Source: a virus. Taken from it: a stretch of 26,029 nucleotides of DNA. The notes below the pieces were generated by a model. The model was not told the origin of the DNA and did no database searches. It saw only the letters and a list, made by a program, of their open reading frames with translations. The stretch's first letter is position 1; each line of letters starts with the position of its first letter. This document shows positions 13,346 to 19,128 of the stretch, in pieces. Position numbers and translations under genes: made by a program. The DNA lies in the IMG/VR virus record IMGVR_UViG_3300025097_000047, positions 1 through 26,029 of that record. One strand, 5' to 3'.

Positions 13346-13722
13346 TGGGTAGATACTACACAGGAGACATTAACGGCAAGTTCTGGTTTGCAGTTCAATC
13401 AAGTGATGATGCCAACTTCTTTGGAGTACATGGAGAGCAGAACGGAAACTTGGAGTATTGTTATGACGAGGAACACCTGAAAGAAGTACGAGTGTCAGTT
13501 CAAAAATGCAAGGACACATTAGGCGAGGATAAGGAAAAGATAGACAATTTCTTTAAGGGTAAGGATGGTTACAACGAGGAAATGATAATGTCGGCTCTGT
13601 GTTGGAGCAAGCATAGAGTAGTTAGTCAATTAGTTTGGTATGCTCGTTTAGAACTTGGCGAGAAGATACTTAAATGTTTATTAGAGAAAGGGGAGTGTTG
13701 TTTTGAGGCTGAATTAGGATAA
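13345..13722 (+). CDS. 125-aa hypothetical protein
   Basis: The ATG overlaps the previous TAA and AAGGAGG lies 11 bases upstream. The protein opens MGRYYTGDINGKFWFAVQSS, followed by a region with acidic helices and a late motif LVWYARLELGEKILKCLLEKGECCFEAEL. The strongly patterned ends (GDINGKFWF and YARLELGEKI) suggest a conserved family, but I cannot name a function. Five Cys residues are present but not in a zinc-ribbon spacing. Confidence 0.6.
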   Translation: MGRYYTGDINGKFWFAVQSSDDANFFGVHGEQNGNLEYCYDEEHLKEVRVSVQKCKDTLGEDKEKIDNFFKGKDGYNEEMIMSALCWSKHRVVSQLVWYARLELGEKILKCLLEKGECCFEAELG

Positions 13723-13741
13723 TCTTTTAAAGGAGGGTATA

Positions 13742-13969
13742 ATGTGTTTGAAATGTGGAATGTTAATAAATTGTAAATTTAAGGGAAAACCTGAGAGGAG
13801 GACACTAAAGACAGTTTTAGAAAATAAGATTGAAGAGTATCTCGGAGACTATGAGGGCGAAAGTCTCCATGTGTCTGAGGGTTTCCAATTAGATGTTGTT
13901 CCAGAATTAACTCAAGTGGTGTTTAAGTTATTAGGGATTGACGAACACCAACAGGGTGACATCATCTAA
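13742..13969 (+). CDS. 75-aa hypothetical protein, last of the cassette
   Basis: SD AAAGGAGGG lies before the ATG. The N-terminus has CLKCGMLINC, three Cys residues close together, then a helix and an acidic C-terminal half (EEYLGDYEGESL, VVFKLLGIDE). Metal binding is possible but incomplete. A strong terminator follows within 30 bases, ending the cassette. Function unknown. Confidence 0.55.
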   Translation: MCLKCGMLINCKFKGKPERRTLKTVLENKIEEYLGDYEGESLHVSEGFQLDVVPELTQVVFKLLGIDEHQQGDII

Positions 13970-13996
13970 TAAGGCTCAACCTGGAGGCAACAAATT

Positions 13997-14038
13997 AAAG
14001 GCTCGGTTTCTTCTTAATTGAGGGAATCGGGCTTTTTT
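13997..14038 (+). terminator. Rho-independent terminator closing the small-gene cassette
   Basis: AAAGGCTCGGTTTC (13997-14010) pairs with GGGAATCGGGCTTTT (14022 onward) over about 14 positions with a few G-T pairs, followed by a run of six T. It is a clear terminator before the packaging-region promoter. Confidence 0.85.
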
Positions 14039-14151
14039 AATGGATTCAGATAAAAACGGCTTCACCACAGCCTCGCCACGCCACGCAAACATATCCGAGC
14101 ATACTAAACCACCCACCTTTTACAACAATTATAAAAGAATATAAAATAAAC
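14039..14151. other. Non-coding stretch upstream of terS promoter
   Basis: No gene is apparent. It contains AACCACCCACCTTTTA (about 14106), which is nearly complementary to TAAAAGTGGGTGGG downstream of the promoter (about 14197), so the promoter lies between arms of an inverted repeat. The final 25 bases are an AT-rich, UP-element-like tract. Confidence 0.4.
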
Positions 14152-14180
14152 TTGACATCAATAAAAAATAAATGTAATTA
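14152..14180 (+). promoter_or_regulatory. Strong sigma-70-like promoter before terS
   Basis: TTGACA (14152-14157), a spacer of exactly 17 bases, and TAATTA (14175-14180), with an A/T-rich upstream tract. It should drive the small terminase gene about 220 bases downstream through a long leader. Confidence 0.75.
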
Positions 14181-14397
14181 AAGACTTAATCCCACCTAAA
14201 AGTGGGTGGGGGTGGGTTGAGGTAATCAATACTTAGAACAAATAAGAACTAAACTAAAACGGAACCGGAAGAATACAAATGCAGCCGAAAGAATAAGCAA
14301 ACGAACATAAACAGACACAATAAAAAAAGAAACAAAGAGGAATATAAAAGAGGAATATTAATAGGTAAAATTAGAAACACAATAACAACATACACAC
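14181..14397 (+). promoter_or_regulatory. Long A-rich, T-poor leader of terS
   Basis: The leader begins with a CCCAC/GTGGG hairpin (14191-14206) followed by GGGTGGGGGTGGG, then becomes A-rich and T-poor from about 14225 to the ATG. It includes a tandem repeat AGAGGAATAT (14335 and 14347). No gene and no SD close to the start were seen; the leader should be largely unstructured. Confidence 0.45.
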
Positions 14398-14844
14398 ATG
14401 AAAAAAATAAAATACACAGACGCTATAGCACAAAAAATCTTGAATCTCTTATCATCCGGAAAGACTTTAGTTGATATTCAATCCAAAGGTCTGCCGTCAA
14501 GGTGGACTATTTATCAATGGTTTGTAGACAATCCAGAGTTTGAGAAAAGGTTTAGACTTGCTCAGTCTTGCAGTACGGACATAAGGATTGAGGATGTATT
14601 AAAGAGGATAGAAACCTGCACAGACACCAAGCAAGCCAAATTGCTTGACGTTTTATTTAAGTCTACCTCATGGTATGTTAGTAAGATTAATAGGGCAGTA
14701 TATGGGGATAAGATAGACGTAAGCCACACTCACACACTAGACGTATCCAAGCCGATACAACTTGCATTACAGAGGCTCTCAGCACTCAGGCTAGAGCCAC
14801 CACAAGAGCGTGTTATCGAGGTAAATCATACTACTATAACATAA
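14398..14844 (+). CDS. terS: Terminase small subunit
   Basis: The 148-aa protein follows the TerS plan: an N-terminal helix-turn-helix (YTDAIAQKILNLLSSGKTLV, then GLPSRWTIYQWFVDNPEF) for binding the packaging site, then helices for oligomer formation, and a flexible C-terminus. TerS rings recognise phage DNA and regulate the large terminase. The start has no good SD; the ATG ends the A-rich leader. The large subunit lies about 4.8 kb downstream, an unusual separation filled by small accessory genes. A strong promoter precedes it. Confidence 0.75.
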   Translation: MKKIKYTDAIAQKILNLLSSGKTLVDIQSKGLPSRWTIYQWFVDNPEFEKRFRLAQSCSTDIRIEDVLKRIETCTDTKQAKLLDVLFKSTSWYVSKINRAVYGDKIDVSHTHTLDVSKPIQLALQRLSALRLEPPQERVIEVNHTTIT

Positions 14845-14972
14845 GCACTCTTATCAGATGCAATAGAACATAATCACTTCCAGTTCAATTCAGTTCATGC
14901 CTATCCAGTTGTAATCAATCAACAATCATTTCATATTAGAAATATCAATCCAAAATGGATCCAATTATAACC
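14845..14972. other. Non-coding stretch with CAGTT repeats, possible packaging site
   Basis: No gene is seen. CAGTT occurs at 14881, 14891 and 14906, and ATCAATC/AACAATC motifs follow. Phage pac or cos sites often lie in or next to terS, so this is a candidate by position only. Confidence 0.3.
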
Positions 14973-14973
14973 A

Positions 14974-15048
14974 GGGGGGGGTGGGGGAGAACTTTGGGAC
15001 TCCTCTCCCCCCCCACGTCCTCACTCCAACCAACTTTTTATTTTTTTT
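14974..15048 (+). terminator. G-run/C-run hairpin, probable terminator after terS
   Basis: Eight G, a T and five G (14974-14987) face eight C and AC (15007-15016), giving a stem of at least seven GC pairs plus AGA/TCT with a bulge. T-runs follow at 15035-15048, somewhat far from the stem. The G side, with a nearby GGG, could also form a G-quadruplex. Confidence 0.5.
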
Positions 15049-15058
15049 ATATATATTT

Positions 15059-15110
15059 ATGTTCGCTTTTTTACTTGCAATATATAATATTTTATGTTAC
15101 GGTGCGAATT
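15059..15110 (+). repeat. dpdA leader, repeat copy A (likely promoter)
   Basis: ATGTTCG, a T-run, then TATATAATATTTTATG and TTACGGTGCGAA lead straight into the dpdA-like ATG. The 20 bases at 15085-15104 recur exactly at 15937-15956. TATAAT at 15083-15088 could be a -10 box. No classic SD is present other than GGTG. Confidence 0.65.
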
Positions 15111-15794
15111 ATGCAGATATATACAGGTACAGCGTTTGGTAAGAAGTTTGAAAAGGTGAAGGAATATGAATTAGGTATAATGATAAGTACGTTTGATTTA
15201 AAGTCATTTCCTCCTGAGAAGTATTTTGGTAAGGTCCCCTGTGCATTGGATAATGGAGTATTTAATTGTTATAGGAAGGGTTATCCATTTCAGGCAGATT
15301 TATTTTTGAAGAATATTGCACATTGTTACAGGATGGGGATTAAATTAGATTTCATAGTATGTCCGGATATTATGTGTGGAGGCATGAAGTCGCTTGAGTA
15401 TTCTCTTATGTGGGCGAGGGGAGAGCTTATAACGGCACCTAATTTAGCTTTAGTTGTCCAAGACGGCATGAGGGTAAGGGATATAGAGAGGGATCTTGAG
15501 GATAATTTCACACATATATTTGTCGGTGGTTCGGTTGAATGGAAGTGGAAGATGGTTGAGGAGTGGGTAGAATTTGCGAGAGCCGAGGGTTTAAAGTCAC
15601 ATATAGGTCAATGTGGGAAGAAGGAATATTTGGAGAGGGCGTTTGAGTTGGGTGTTGATTCCGTTGATTCATCGAGTATAGTCCGTAATGGAACATGGGA
15701 GATTATAGAGCAATATCAGAGGTCTAAGAAGGGAGTGCAGAAAGATTTGTTTAAAGAAGGCGAAAAAGAAGATATATTGTCCTTTGTGCAGTAA
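15111..15794 (+). CDS. DpdA/TGT-like DNA-guanine transglycosylase
   Basis: The 227-aa protein has the motif order of the DpdA branch of the tRNA-guanine transglycosylase superfamily: ALDNGVF (Asp47), FIVCPDIM (Asp86), LVVQDGM (114-120), FVGGSVEWKW (137-146), SHIGQ (163-167) and GVDSVDSSS (181-189). DpdA enzymes swap guanine in DNA for a 7-deazaguanine, which shields phage DNA from restriction. No preQ0-synthesis genes are seen in this window, so the base would come from the host or from genes elsewhere. The frame is open further upstream, but that part reads through the G/C hairpin, and ATG 15111 follows the repeated leader, so I start there. Substrate and DNA versus RNA target are inferred. 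Confidence 0.72.
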   Translation: MQIYTGTAFGKKFEKVKEYELGIMISTFDLKSFPPEKYFGKVPCALDNGVFNCYRKGYPFQADLFLKNIAHCYRMGIKLDFIVCPDIMCGGMKSLEYSLMWARGELITAPNLALVVQDGMRVRDIERDLEDNFTHIFVGGSVEWKWKMVEEWVEFARAEGLKSHIGQCGKKEYLERAFELGVDSVDSSSIVRNGTWEIIEQYQRSKKGVQKDLFKEGEKEDILSFVQ

Positions 15795-15909
15795 GGAGAT
15801 TGGCAAGTGTGGTCATAATCGTTATGATATGATGATTGCAGTCCTTGATGCTTGGGATAAGGTTAAAAGCAATAAAGAGGAATATATTAAATTTAGACAG
15901 ATAAAATGA
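15745..15909 (+). CDS. 54-aa zinc-ribbon protein with non-standard start
   Basis: In the frame one base ahead of dpdA a clear small domain appears: IYCPLCSKEIGKCGHNRYDMM, then a helix (IAVLDAWDKVKSNKEEYI). The Cys/His layout CPLC...CGH is zinc-binding. No ATG, GTG or TTG precedes it after the last stop; the best candidate is ATT at 15745, nine bases after a GGGAG SD. It overlaps the last 50 bases of dpdA, so it might instead be made as a frameshifted extension. The coding look is convincing; the start is not. Confidence 0.45.
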   Translation: MCLKKAKKKIYCPLCSKEIGKCGHNRYDMMIAVLDAWDKVKSNKEEYIKFRQIK

Positions 15910-15918
15910 AATTAGGTC

Positions 15919-16015
15919 CATGTTCGTTTTTCCTTGTAATATTTTATGTTACGGTGTGAAAATATTTGGTAAGAATTTTAAAAAAGGTGAAGGGTTATGG
16001 GTTGGGTATAATAGT
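15919..16015 (+). repeat. Decayed duplication of the dpdA leader and 5' coding end
   Basis: ATGTTCG, a T-run and an exact 20-base match (15937-15956) to the dpdA leader are followed by TTTGGTAAGAATTTTAAAA and GGTGAAGGGTTATGGGTTGG, which align with dpdA codons 9-22 after small indels. The dpdA-like frame is broken after about 18 codons. Confidence 0.7.
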
Positions 16016-16358
16016 TAAACCTAAAAACTGTGTAATATGCGGAAGGATAGTGCCGCTTATTAACGGTAGCTTGAGAACGCAGCCGGCAAGGATATGTAGG
16101 GGTAAGGTAACCAAGAGTGGAAGACATATTGCCTCGGACTGCCAGAAGAAATACAGGAATGAATGGCATAAAAATAAGTATATTTGTGCTGAGTTTAGGG
16201 CAACGAGGAAGATTGATGAAAGCGCTGAATTTATTAATAAGTGTTTAAAGTGTGATAATAGGTTTGAGGCTGAATCAAAATTTAATCGAGTTTGTCCGGA
16301 GTGTACTATTGGCAACCGAAGTTGTGGGGGCAGGGAAGTGCATATATCAGCAACATAG
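15966..16358 (+). CDS. Zinc-finger protein fused to a dpdA 5' remnant
   Basis: Residues 7-17 (KVKGYGLGIIV) correspond to dpdA KVKEYELGIMI, so the start of this gene derives from the duplicated dpdA end. From residue 20 it is a different protein: CVICG, ICRGK and ASDCQKKYRNEW give one Cys cluster, and KCLKC...VCPEC a second ribbon near the C-terminus. TTG 15966 or GTG 15987 could be the start; SD support is poor, with GGTG upstream. Zinc fingers of this kind often bind DNA or act as adaptors. How it is translated, and whether it works with DpdA, is open. Confidence 0.5.
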   Translation: MVRILKKVKGYGLGIIVKPKNCVICGRIVPLINGSLRTQPARICRGKVTKSGRHIASDCQKKYRNEWHKNKYICAEFRATRKIDESAEFINKCLKCDNRFEAESKFNRVCPECTIGNRSCGGREVHISAT

Positions 16359-16397
16359 AAAATACCTTTATAATATAAGAGGTAAAAGAGATTAAGC

Positions 16398-16517
16398 ATG
16401 AAATGGATTAATCAGAAGCCTAAATGGTATGAATATCCGGTAATGTTAGCAGGGTTATTTATCATCGTGGGATGTGTTATAATAATTAGTTTGTTTGATA
16501 AAAAATGGGAAGAATAA
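16398..16517 (+). CDS. 39-aa single-span membrane protein
   Basis: A short basic N-terminus (MKWINQKPKWYEY) is followed by a membrane span PVMLAGLFIIVGCVIIISLF (residues 14-33) and a charged end. The upstream GAGGTAAAAGAG gives weak SD support. It overlaps the glutaredoxin-like gene by 13 bases. A holin-like or membrane-modifying role is possible but unsupported. Confidence 0.5.
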   Translation: MKWINQKPKWYEYPVMLAGLFIIVGCVIIISLFDKKWEE

Positions 16518-16723
16518 TATATACAAGGGATATGTGTTCGGCTTGTGTCGAGCTAAAAGAGAGGTATAACCTGCAGAATATAAGGTATGAGGAGCGTAAT
16601 GCTGACCGCCTGGAACAGCCTCAAGACGAGATTGACATACAGGCTTTTATTGAGGAAGTGGTTATGAAGAATATAGATCCTAAAAACATAACATTACCAT
16701 TGGAGTATAACTATGACGCTTGA
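16505..16723 (+). CDS. Glutaredoxin-like protein, short
   Basis: The protein begins GRIIYTRDMCSACVELKERY, a beta strand followed by a CxxC redox pair (residues 11-14) and helix, typical of glutaredoxin/thioredoxin folds. Near the end NITLPLEYN matches the position of the cis-proline strand. At 72 aa it lacks the final helix of ordinary glutaredoxins. Phage glutaredoxins often supply electrons to ribonucleotide reductase, but none is seen here, so the partner is unknown. It is nested between overlapping genes on both sides. Confidence 0.6.
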   Translation: MGRIIYTRDMCSACVELKERYNLQNIRYEERNADRLEQPQDEIDIQAFIEEVVMKNIDPKNITLPLEYNYDA

Positions 16724-16895
16724 TGAACAGGCAGACGAGTTGTTTGATATAAAGTGTAAAGATTGTGGGGAGGTGTTTGAGGCTAAGACGATGTTTGCTC
16801 GGTTCTGTGGAGCGAGGTGTCGAATGAGGGCATACAGGAAGACGGCTAAGGGTAAGGCTGCGTACACCGAATACAATAAGAGGTATAAGAGATAA
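16713..16895 (+). CDS. 60-aa zinc-finger protein
   Basis: It overlaps the glutaredoxin-like gene by 11 bases. CKDCG (residues 15-19) and FCGARCRMRAYRK (31-43) form a CxxC...CxxxC finger followed by a basic tail (KGKAAYTEYNKRYKR). This resembles small fingers that recognise nucleic acid or ribosomes. The TAA overlaps the ATG of the next gene. Target unknown. Confidence 0.6.
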   Translation: MTLDEQADELFDIKCKDCGEVFEAKTMFARFCGARCRMRAYRKTAKGKAAYTEYNKRYKR

Positions 16896-17344
16896 TGGTA
16901 GAAGCGAGAACTGGAAGACCATTTGATAAGCAGTCATATAAGGAGAATGATAAGAGGGCGAAGGAGGCTGTTTGTCAGTATTTAATTTCTAAAGGTGTTC
17001 GTGCTTGGATACCAGAGGAGAATTATGGTGCTGATATTCATTCTTATTATCCCGAAGAAAAGATATTCGCAAGGCATGAAGCCGAAATGAAGAATCAATG
17101 GGATGGCGATTGGGCTGATTGTTGGGATGATGTTCGTGTGCCAGCAAGGAAGTCGAGGTTGATTGAAGAGGGCAAGAATATAATATTTTGGGTGGTTAGG
17201 ACTGATTGCCAGGAAGCATGGAGAATTAGGGGAAGCATAATGACACCGGACATGATAAAGCCTGTTCTAATAAAGAAGGGTACTCAATGGGAGAAGTTCT
17301 TCTGTATGCCGGTTGGTATGTGTGAGAGAATAAGGTTGATATGA
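16895..17344 (+). CDS. PD-(D/E)XK-type nuclease
   Basis: The order is typical of a small PD-(D/E)XK nuclease: a helix (RAKEAVCQYLISKG), NYGADIHS with Asp47, HEAEMK with Glu64-x-Lys66, then VPARKSRLI and a strand NIIFWVV. Such phage enzymes include Holliday resolvases and host-DNA degraders; I cannot tell which. Start (TAATG) and end (ATGA) overlap both neighbours, so it is part of a coupled chain. Key catalytic residues all appear present. Membership rests on motif reading alone. Confidence 0.6.
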   Translation: MVEARTGRPFDKQSYKENDKRAKEAVCQYLISKGVRAWIPEENYGADIHSYYPEEKIFARHEAEMKNQWDGDWADCWDDVRVPARKSRLIEEGKNIIFWVVRTDCQEAWRIRGSIMTPDMIKPVLIKKGTQWEKFFCMPVGMCERIRLI

Positions 17345-17484
17345 AGTTTAAATGTAAGCATTGTGGAGTTATAGTAAAGAGGGATGCAAGGGAAAGTATA
17401 TTTAAGGAGTTTATAACTAAACGTGGGTATAAGTCTTATTGTGCAAAAGCAGGTAAAGATGTATTTTTAAAGAGGGTGCCATGA
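17341..17484 (+). CDS. 47-aa Cys-containing basic protein
   Basis: It is coupled to the nuclease by ATGA. A CKHC pair (residues 5-8) and Cys34 suggest an incomplete zinc finger, with basic helices between (KRDARESIFKEFITKRGY). SD support is weak. A tiny 8-codon frame (17481-17507) follows and may only be a spacer before the peptidase gene. Function unknown. Confidence 0.5.
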   Translation: MKFKCKHCGVIVKRDARESIFKEFITKRGYKSYCAKAGKDVFLKRVP

Positions 17485-17508
17485 AGAATATTATGTTGGG
17501 GAATTGAT

Positions 17509-18177
17509 ATGATAAAAATTTTTAAAAATGCTATTGTTGATTGTTGGAGGGGGATTAAAGGGTACATTAATCGGAACCGTAAGGTGGAGCATAGGACTAA
17601 ATATGCAGATATTAGAGAAGATTTAAATACCGGTGATATTGTGTTGTTTTCAGGTAAAGGGCTTATCAGTAATGTGATTAAACGGTTTACCGGTTCCCCC
17701 TGGAGTCATGTGGGCATGGTTATATGTTCGCCAGAATGGAATATGAAGCTCTTGTGGGAATCAACTACCCTGAGTAAACTCAAGGACATTACAAGCGGTG
17801 AGGCACGGCAGGGAGTACAATTAGTACCCCTGAGCGAGAGAATCAAGACGTATGAGGGCGAAGTAGGTATTAGAAAACTTCTACACACAGAGCCATTAAA
17901 CAATCAGGCTCTTATTGATTTAAGGGCTGAGGTTAAGGGTAGACCTTACGAAGAGAGCAAGATTGAGTTGTTTAAATCTGCCCATGATGGATTTATGGGT
18001 GGCAACGAGGAAGATTTGTCCAGCCTGTTTTGTTCTGAACTTGTTGCTGAGGCATATCAGAGGTTAGGCTTGATTACCGAGGATACGCCAAGTAATGAAT
18101 TTACACCTGCTGATTTTGGAAATTATTTTCCCTTGATTAGGGCAGGGCTTGGTAAAATTATCAAGATAGAGGCATAA
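17509..18177 (+). CDS. NlpC/YiiX-like cysteine peptidase or hydrolase
   Basis: The 222-aa protein has the permuted NlpC/P60 layout: TGDIVLFSGKGLIS, then SPWSHVGMV with the catalytic His67, WES (83-85), and FCSELVAEAY with the catalytic Cys175. Permuted NlpC proteins cleave peptide or ester/amide bonds in cell walls or lipids. In a phage it could help DNA entry, lysis or virion maturation. No signal peptide is evident; the N-terminus is amphipathic and basic. SD TTGGGGAA lies just upstream. The TAA overlaps the next ATG. Confidence 0.7.
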   Translation: MIKIFKNAIVDCWRGIKGYINRNRKVEHRTKYADIREDLNTGDIVLFSGKGLISNVIKRFTGSPWSHVGMVICSPEWNMKLLWESTTLSKLKDITSGEARQGVQLVPLSERIKTYEGEVGIRKLLHTEPLNNQALIDLRAEVKGRPYEESKIELFKSAHDGFMGGNEEDLSSLFCSELVAEAYQRLGLITEDTPSNEFTPADFGNYFPLIRAGLGKIIKIEA

Positions 18178-18422
18178 TGGCAGAAGAAGATTCTGTGTTG
18201 CTTACCGTTAAGGCTGAGGTTCTATTCGAGAGGATTGCAAATCTTCATAATACGGTAAATTATGAGAATAAAATACGCAGAAATGCTATATGCGCCTGTG
18301 GTTCAGGTAAGAAATGGAAGAAGTGTTGTTTGCCTGTACATGAAAAGAATACAAATATTTTAGAGGAAATGGTGAAAGAATACCGTGATATATGTATTAA
18401 AATTAGAAAGGAAAAAATATGA
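18177..18422 (+). CDS. SEC-C motif zinc protein
   Basis: The centre carries RNAICACGSGKKWKKCCLP (residues 35-53), the SEC-C zinc motif first known from the SecA C-terminus. The flanks are helical. SEC-C domains bind zinc and sometimes SecB or ribosomes. Start and stop overlap neighbours (TAATG and ATGA). A role in contacting the host secretion or translation machinery is conceivable but unproven. Confidence 0.7.
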   Translation: MAEEDSVLLTVKAEVLFERIANLHNTVNYENKIRRNAICACGSGKKWKKCCLPVHEKNTNILEEMVKEYRDICIKIRKEKI

Positions 18423-18559
18423 AGAAGTCATGTTGCCGTACCTGTATATGTTTTAAGGAGTCTACTGGTATGTGTAGGCGTTTTCCATCGGCAGTAGCAA
18501 AAAAACCTGCCGATTGGTGTTATGAGTATATTACTAATAGGCAGATGAAACTCAAATGA
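18419..18559 (+). CDS. 46-aa Cys-rich protein
   Basis: The Cys pattern SCCRTCICF...GMCRRFP...DWCYEY matches a kind of short Cys-rich protein with a C-x-x-C, CRR-P and W-C core often seen in phage and bacterial genomes; function unknown. It is coupled to both neighbours by ATGA overlaps. Probably binds zinc. Confidence 0.6.
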   Translation: MKKSCCRTCICFKESTGMCRRFPSAVAKKPADWCYEYITNRQMKLK

Positions 18560-18735
18560 GCAATCCAACCCTCGACTCAATTATTGATATATTAGAGTCT
18601 AATGCCAGAGGGCTTAGGGAAGATGTTGAAGACACACTACATCATATATTGATTATTGAAGATCAGATTGGTCGGCTGAAGGAATTAAATGATACTAATA
18701 CCAAACCAAAAATCAATACTTCAGAAGATAGCTGA
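18556..18735 (+). CDS. 59-aa acidic helical protein
   Basis: The ATGA overlap couples it to the preceding gene. The protein is one long acidic amphipathic helix (LDSIIDILESNARGLREDVE, then HHILIIEDQIGRLKEL) and should form a coiled coil. It overlaps the next gene by 47 bases in another frame. Function unknown. Confidence 0.5.
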   Translation: MSNPTLDSIIDILESNARGLREDVEDTLHHILIIEDQIGRLKELNDTNTKPKINTSEDS

Positions 18736-18904
18736 GTATAAGCGTGATTATGAGAAAGAACACGGCAAGAAGCCAGATGTGATATGGCTTGATCCCGATG
18801 AAAGAGAAGAAGTAAAGAATGCCTTAAAAATAATTGCATGGAAGCATCCTGTACATTTAAACGGTATGCTGATGAAAAATGAGGAAGATAAGATTGATAG
18901 CTAG
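18689..18904 (+). CDS. 71-aa hypothetical protein
   Basis: The gene starts inside the previous one. The sequence has a Lys/Glu-rich helix (ILQKIAEYKRDYEKEHGKKP), then DVIWLDPDEREEVKNALK and PVHLNGMLM, resembling a compact alpha/beta protein. SD support is AAGGAA. It overlaps the next small gene by 11 bases. Family not recognised. Confidence 0.55.
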   Translation: MILIPNQKSILQKIAEYKRDYEKEHGKKPDVIWLDPDEREEVKNALKIIAWKHPVHLNGMLMKNEEDKIDS

Positions 18905-19040
18905 GATAAAATGTTTTTTTGGGGTTCATTCATGGTGTTATGGTCGGAATGACCGCAATCGTATAAATTATGGAAGATGTTTTGTATGTGGAAAGGTAAT
19001 GTACCCAAAGCCGGAATCGTCTAATATAAGGACGCTATAG
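18894..19040 (+). CDS. 48-aa zinc-finger protein ending inside the tRNA-like element
   Basis: A TTG start lies eight bases after GAGGAA. The product reads IKCFFGVHSWCYGRNDRN, then GRCFVCGKVMYP, with Cys pairs CFF...C and CFVC and a His-Trp that fit a small zinc finger. Its last ten codons fall within the tRNA-like sequence starting at 19010, so the present C-terminus may have been created when that element arrived. Supported by coding pattern and SD only. Confidence 0.45.
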   Translation: MIARIKCFFGVHSWCYGRNDRNRINYGRCFVCGKVMYPKPESSNIRTL

Positions 19041-19082
19041 GACGCTGTGGAGGTGGGGGTTTAAATCCCTCTTCCGGCTCCA
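19010..19082 (+). tRNA. tRNA-like element with encoded CCA, degenerate anticodon arm
   Basis: GCCGGAA (19010-19016) pairs perfectly with TTCCGGC (19072-19078), followed by T and CCA. The T arm is GGGGG-TTTAAAT-CCCTC. A D-like stem GTCT/GGAC encloses AATATAA, lacking the usual GG. The anticodon stem can only be drawn as CTATA/TGTGG with two G-U pairs, giving a six-base loop GGACGC instead of seven, without U33. Size (73 bases) and order fit a tRNA. AGGACGCT is repeated inside (19029 and 19039), suggesting a damaging duplication. It may be a decayed tRNA, a tRNA mimic or an attachment-site fragment. Amino-acid identity cannot be assigned. Confidence 0.5.
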
Positions 19083-19128
19083 GATTATGAATAATAATAA
19101 AAGCAAGACCGTATGAGGGAAAGCCATA

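Noticed and set aside
14955-15110. Longer dpdA start at 14955
   Set aside because: The extension would translate the G/C-run hairpin and T-runs, is hydrophobic and low in complexity, and does not fit the family start; ATG 15111 follows the repeated leader.
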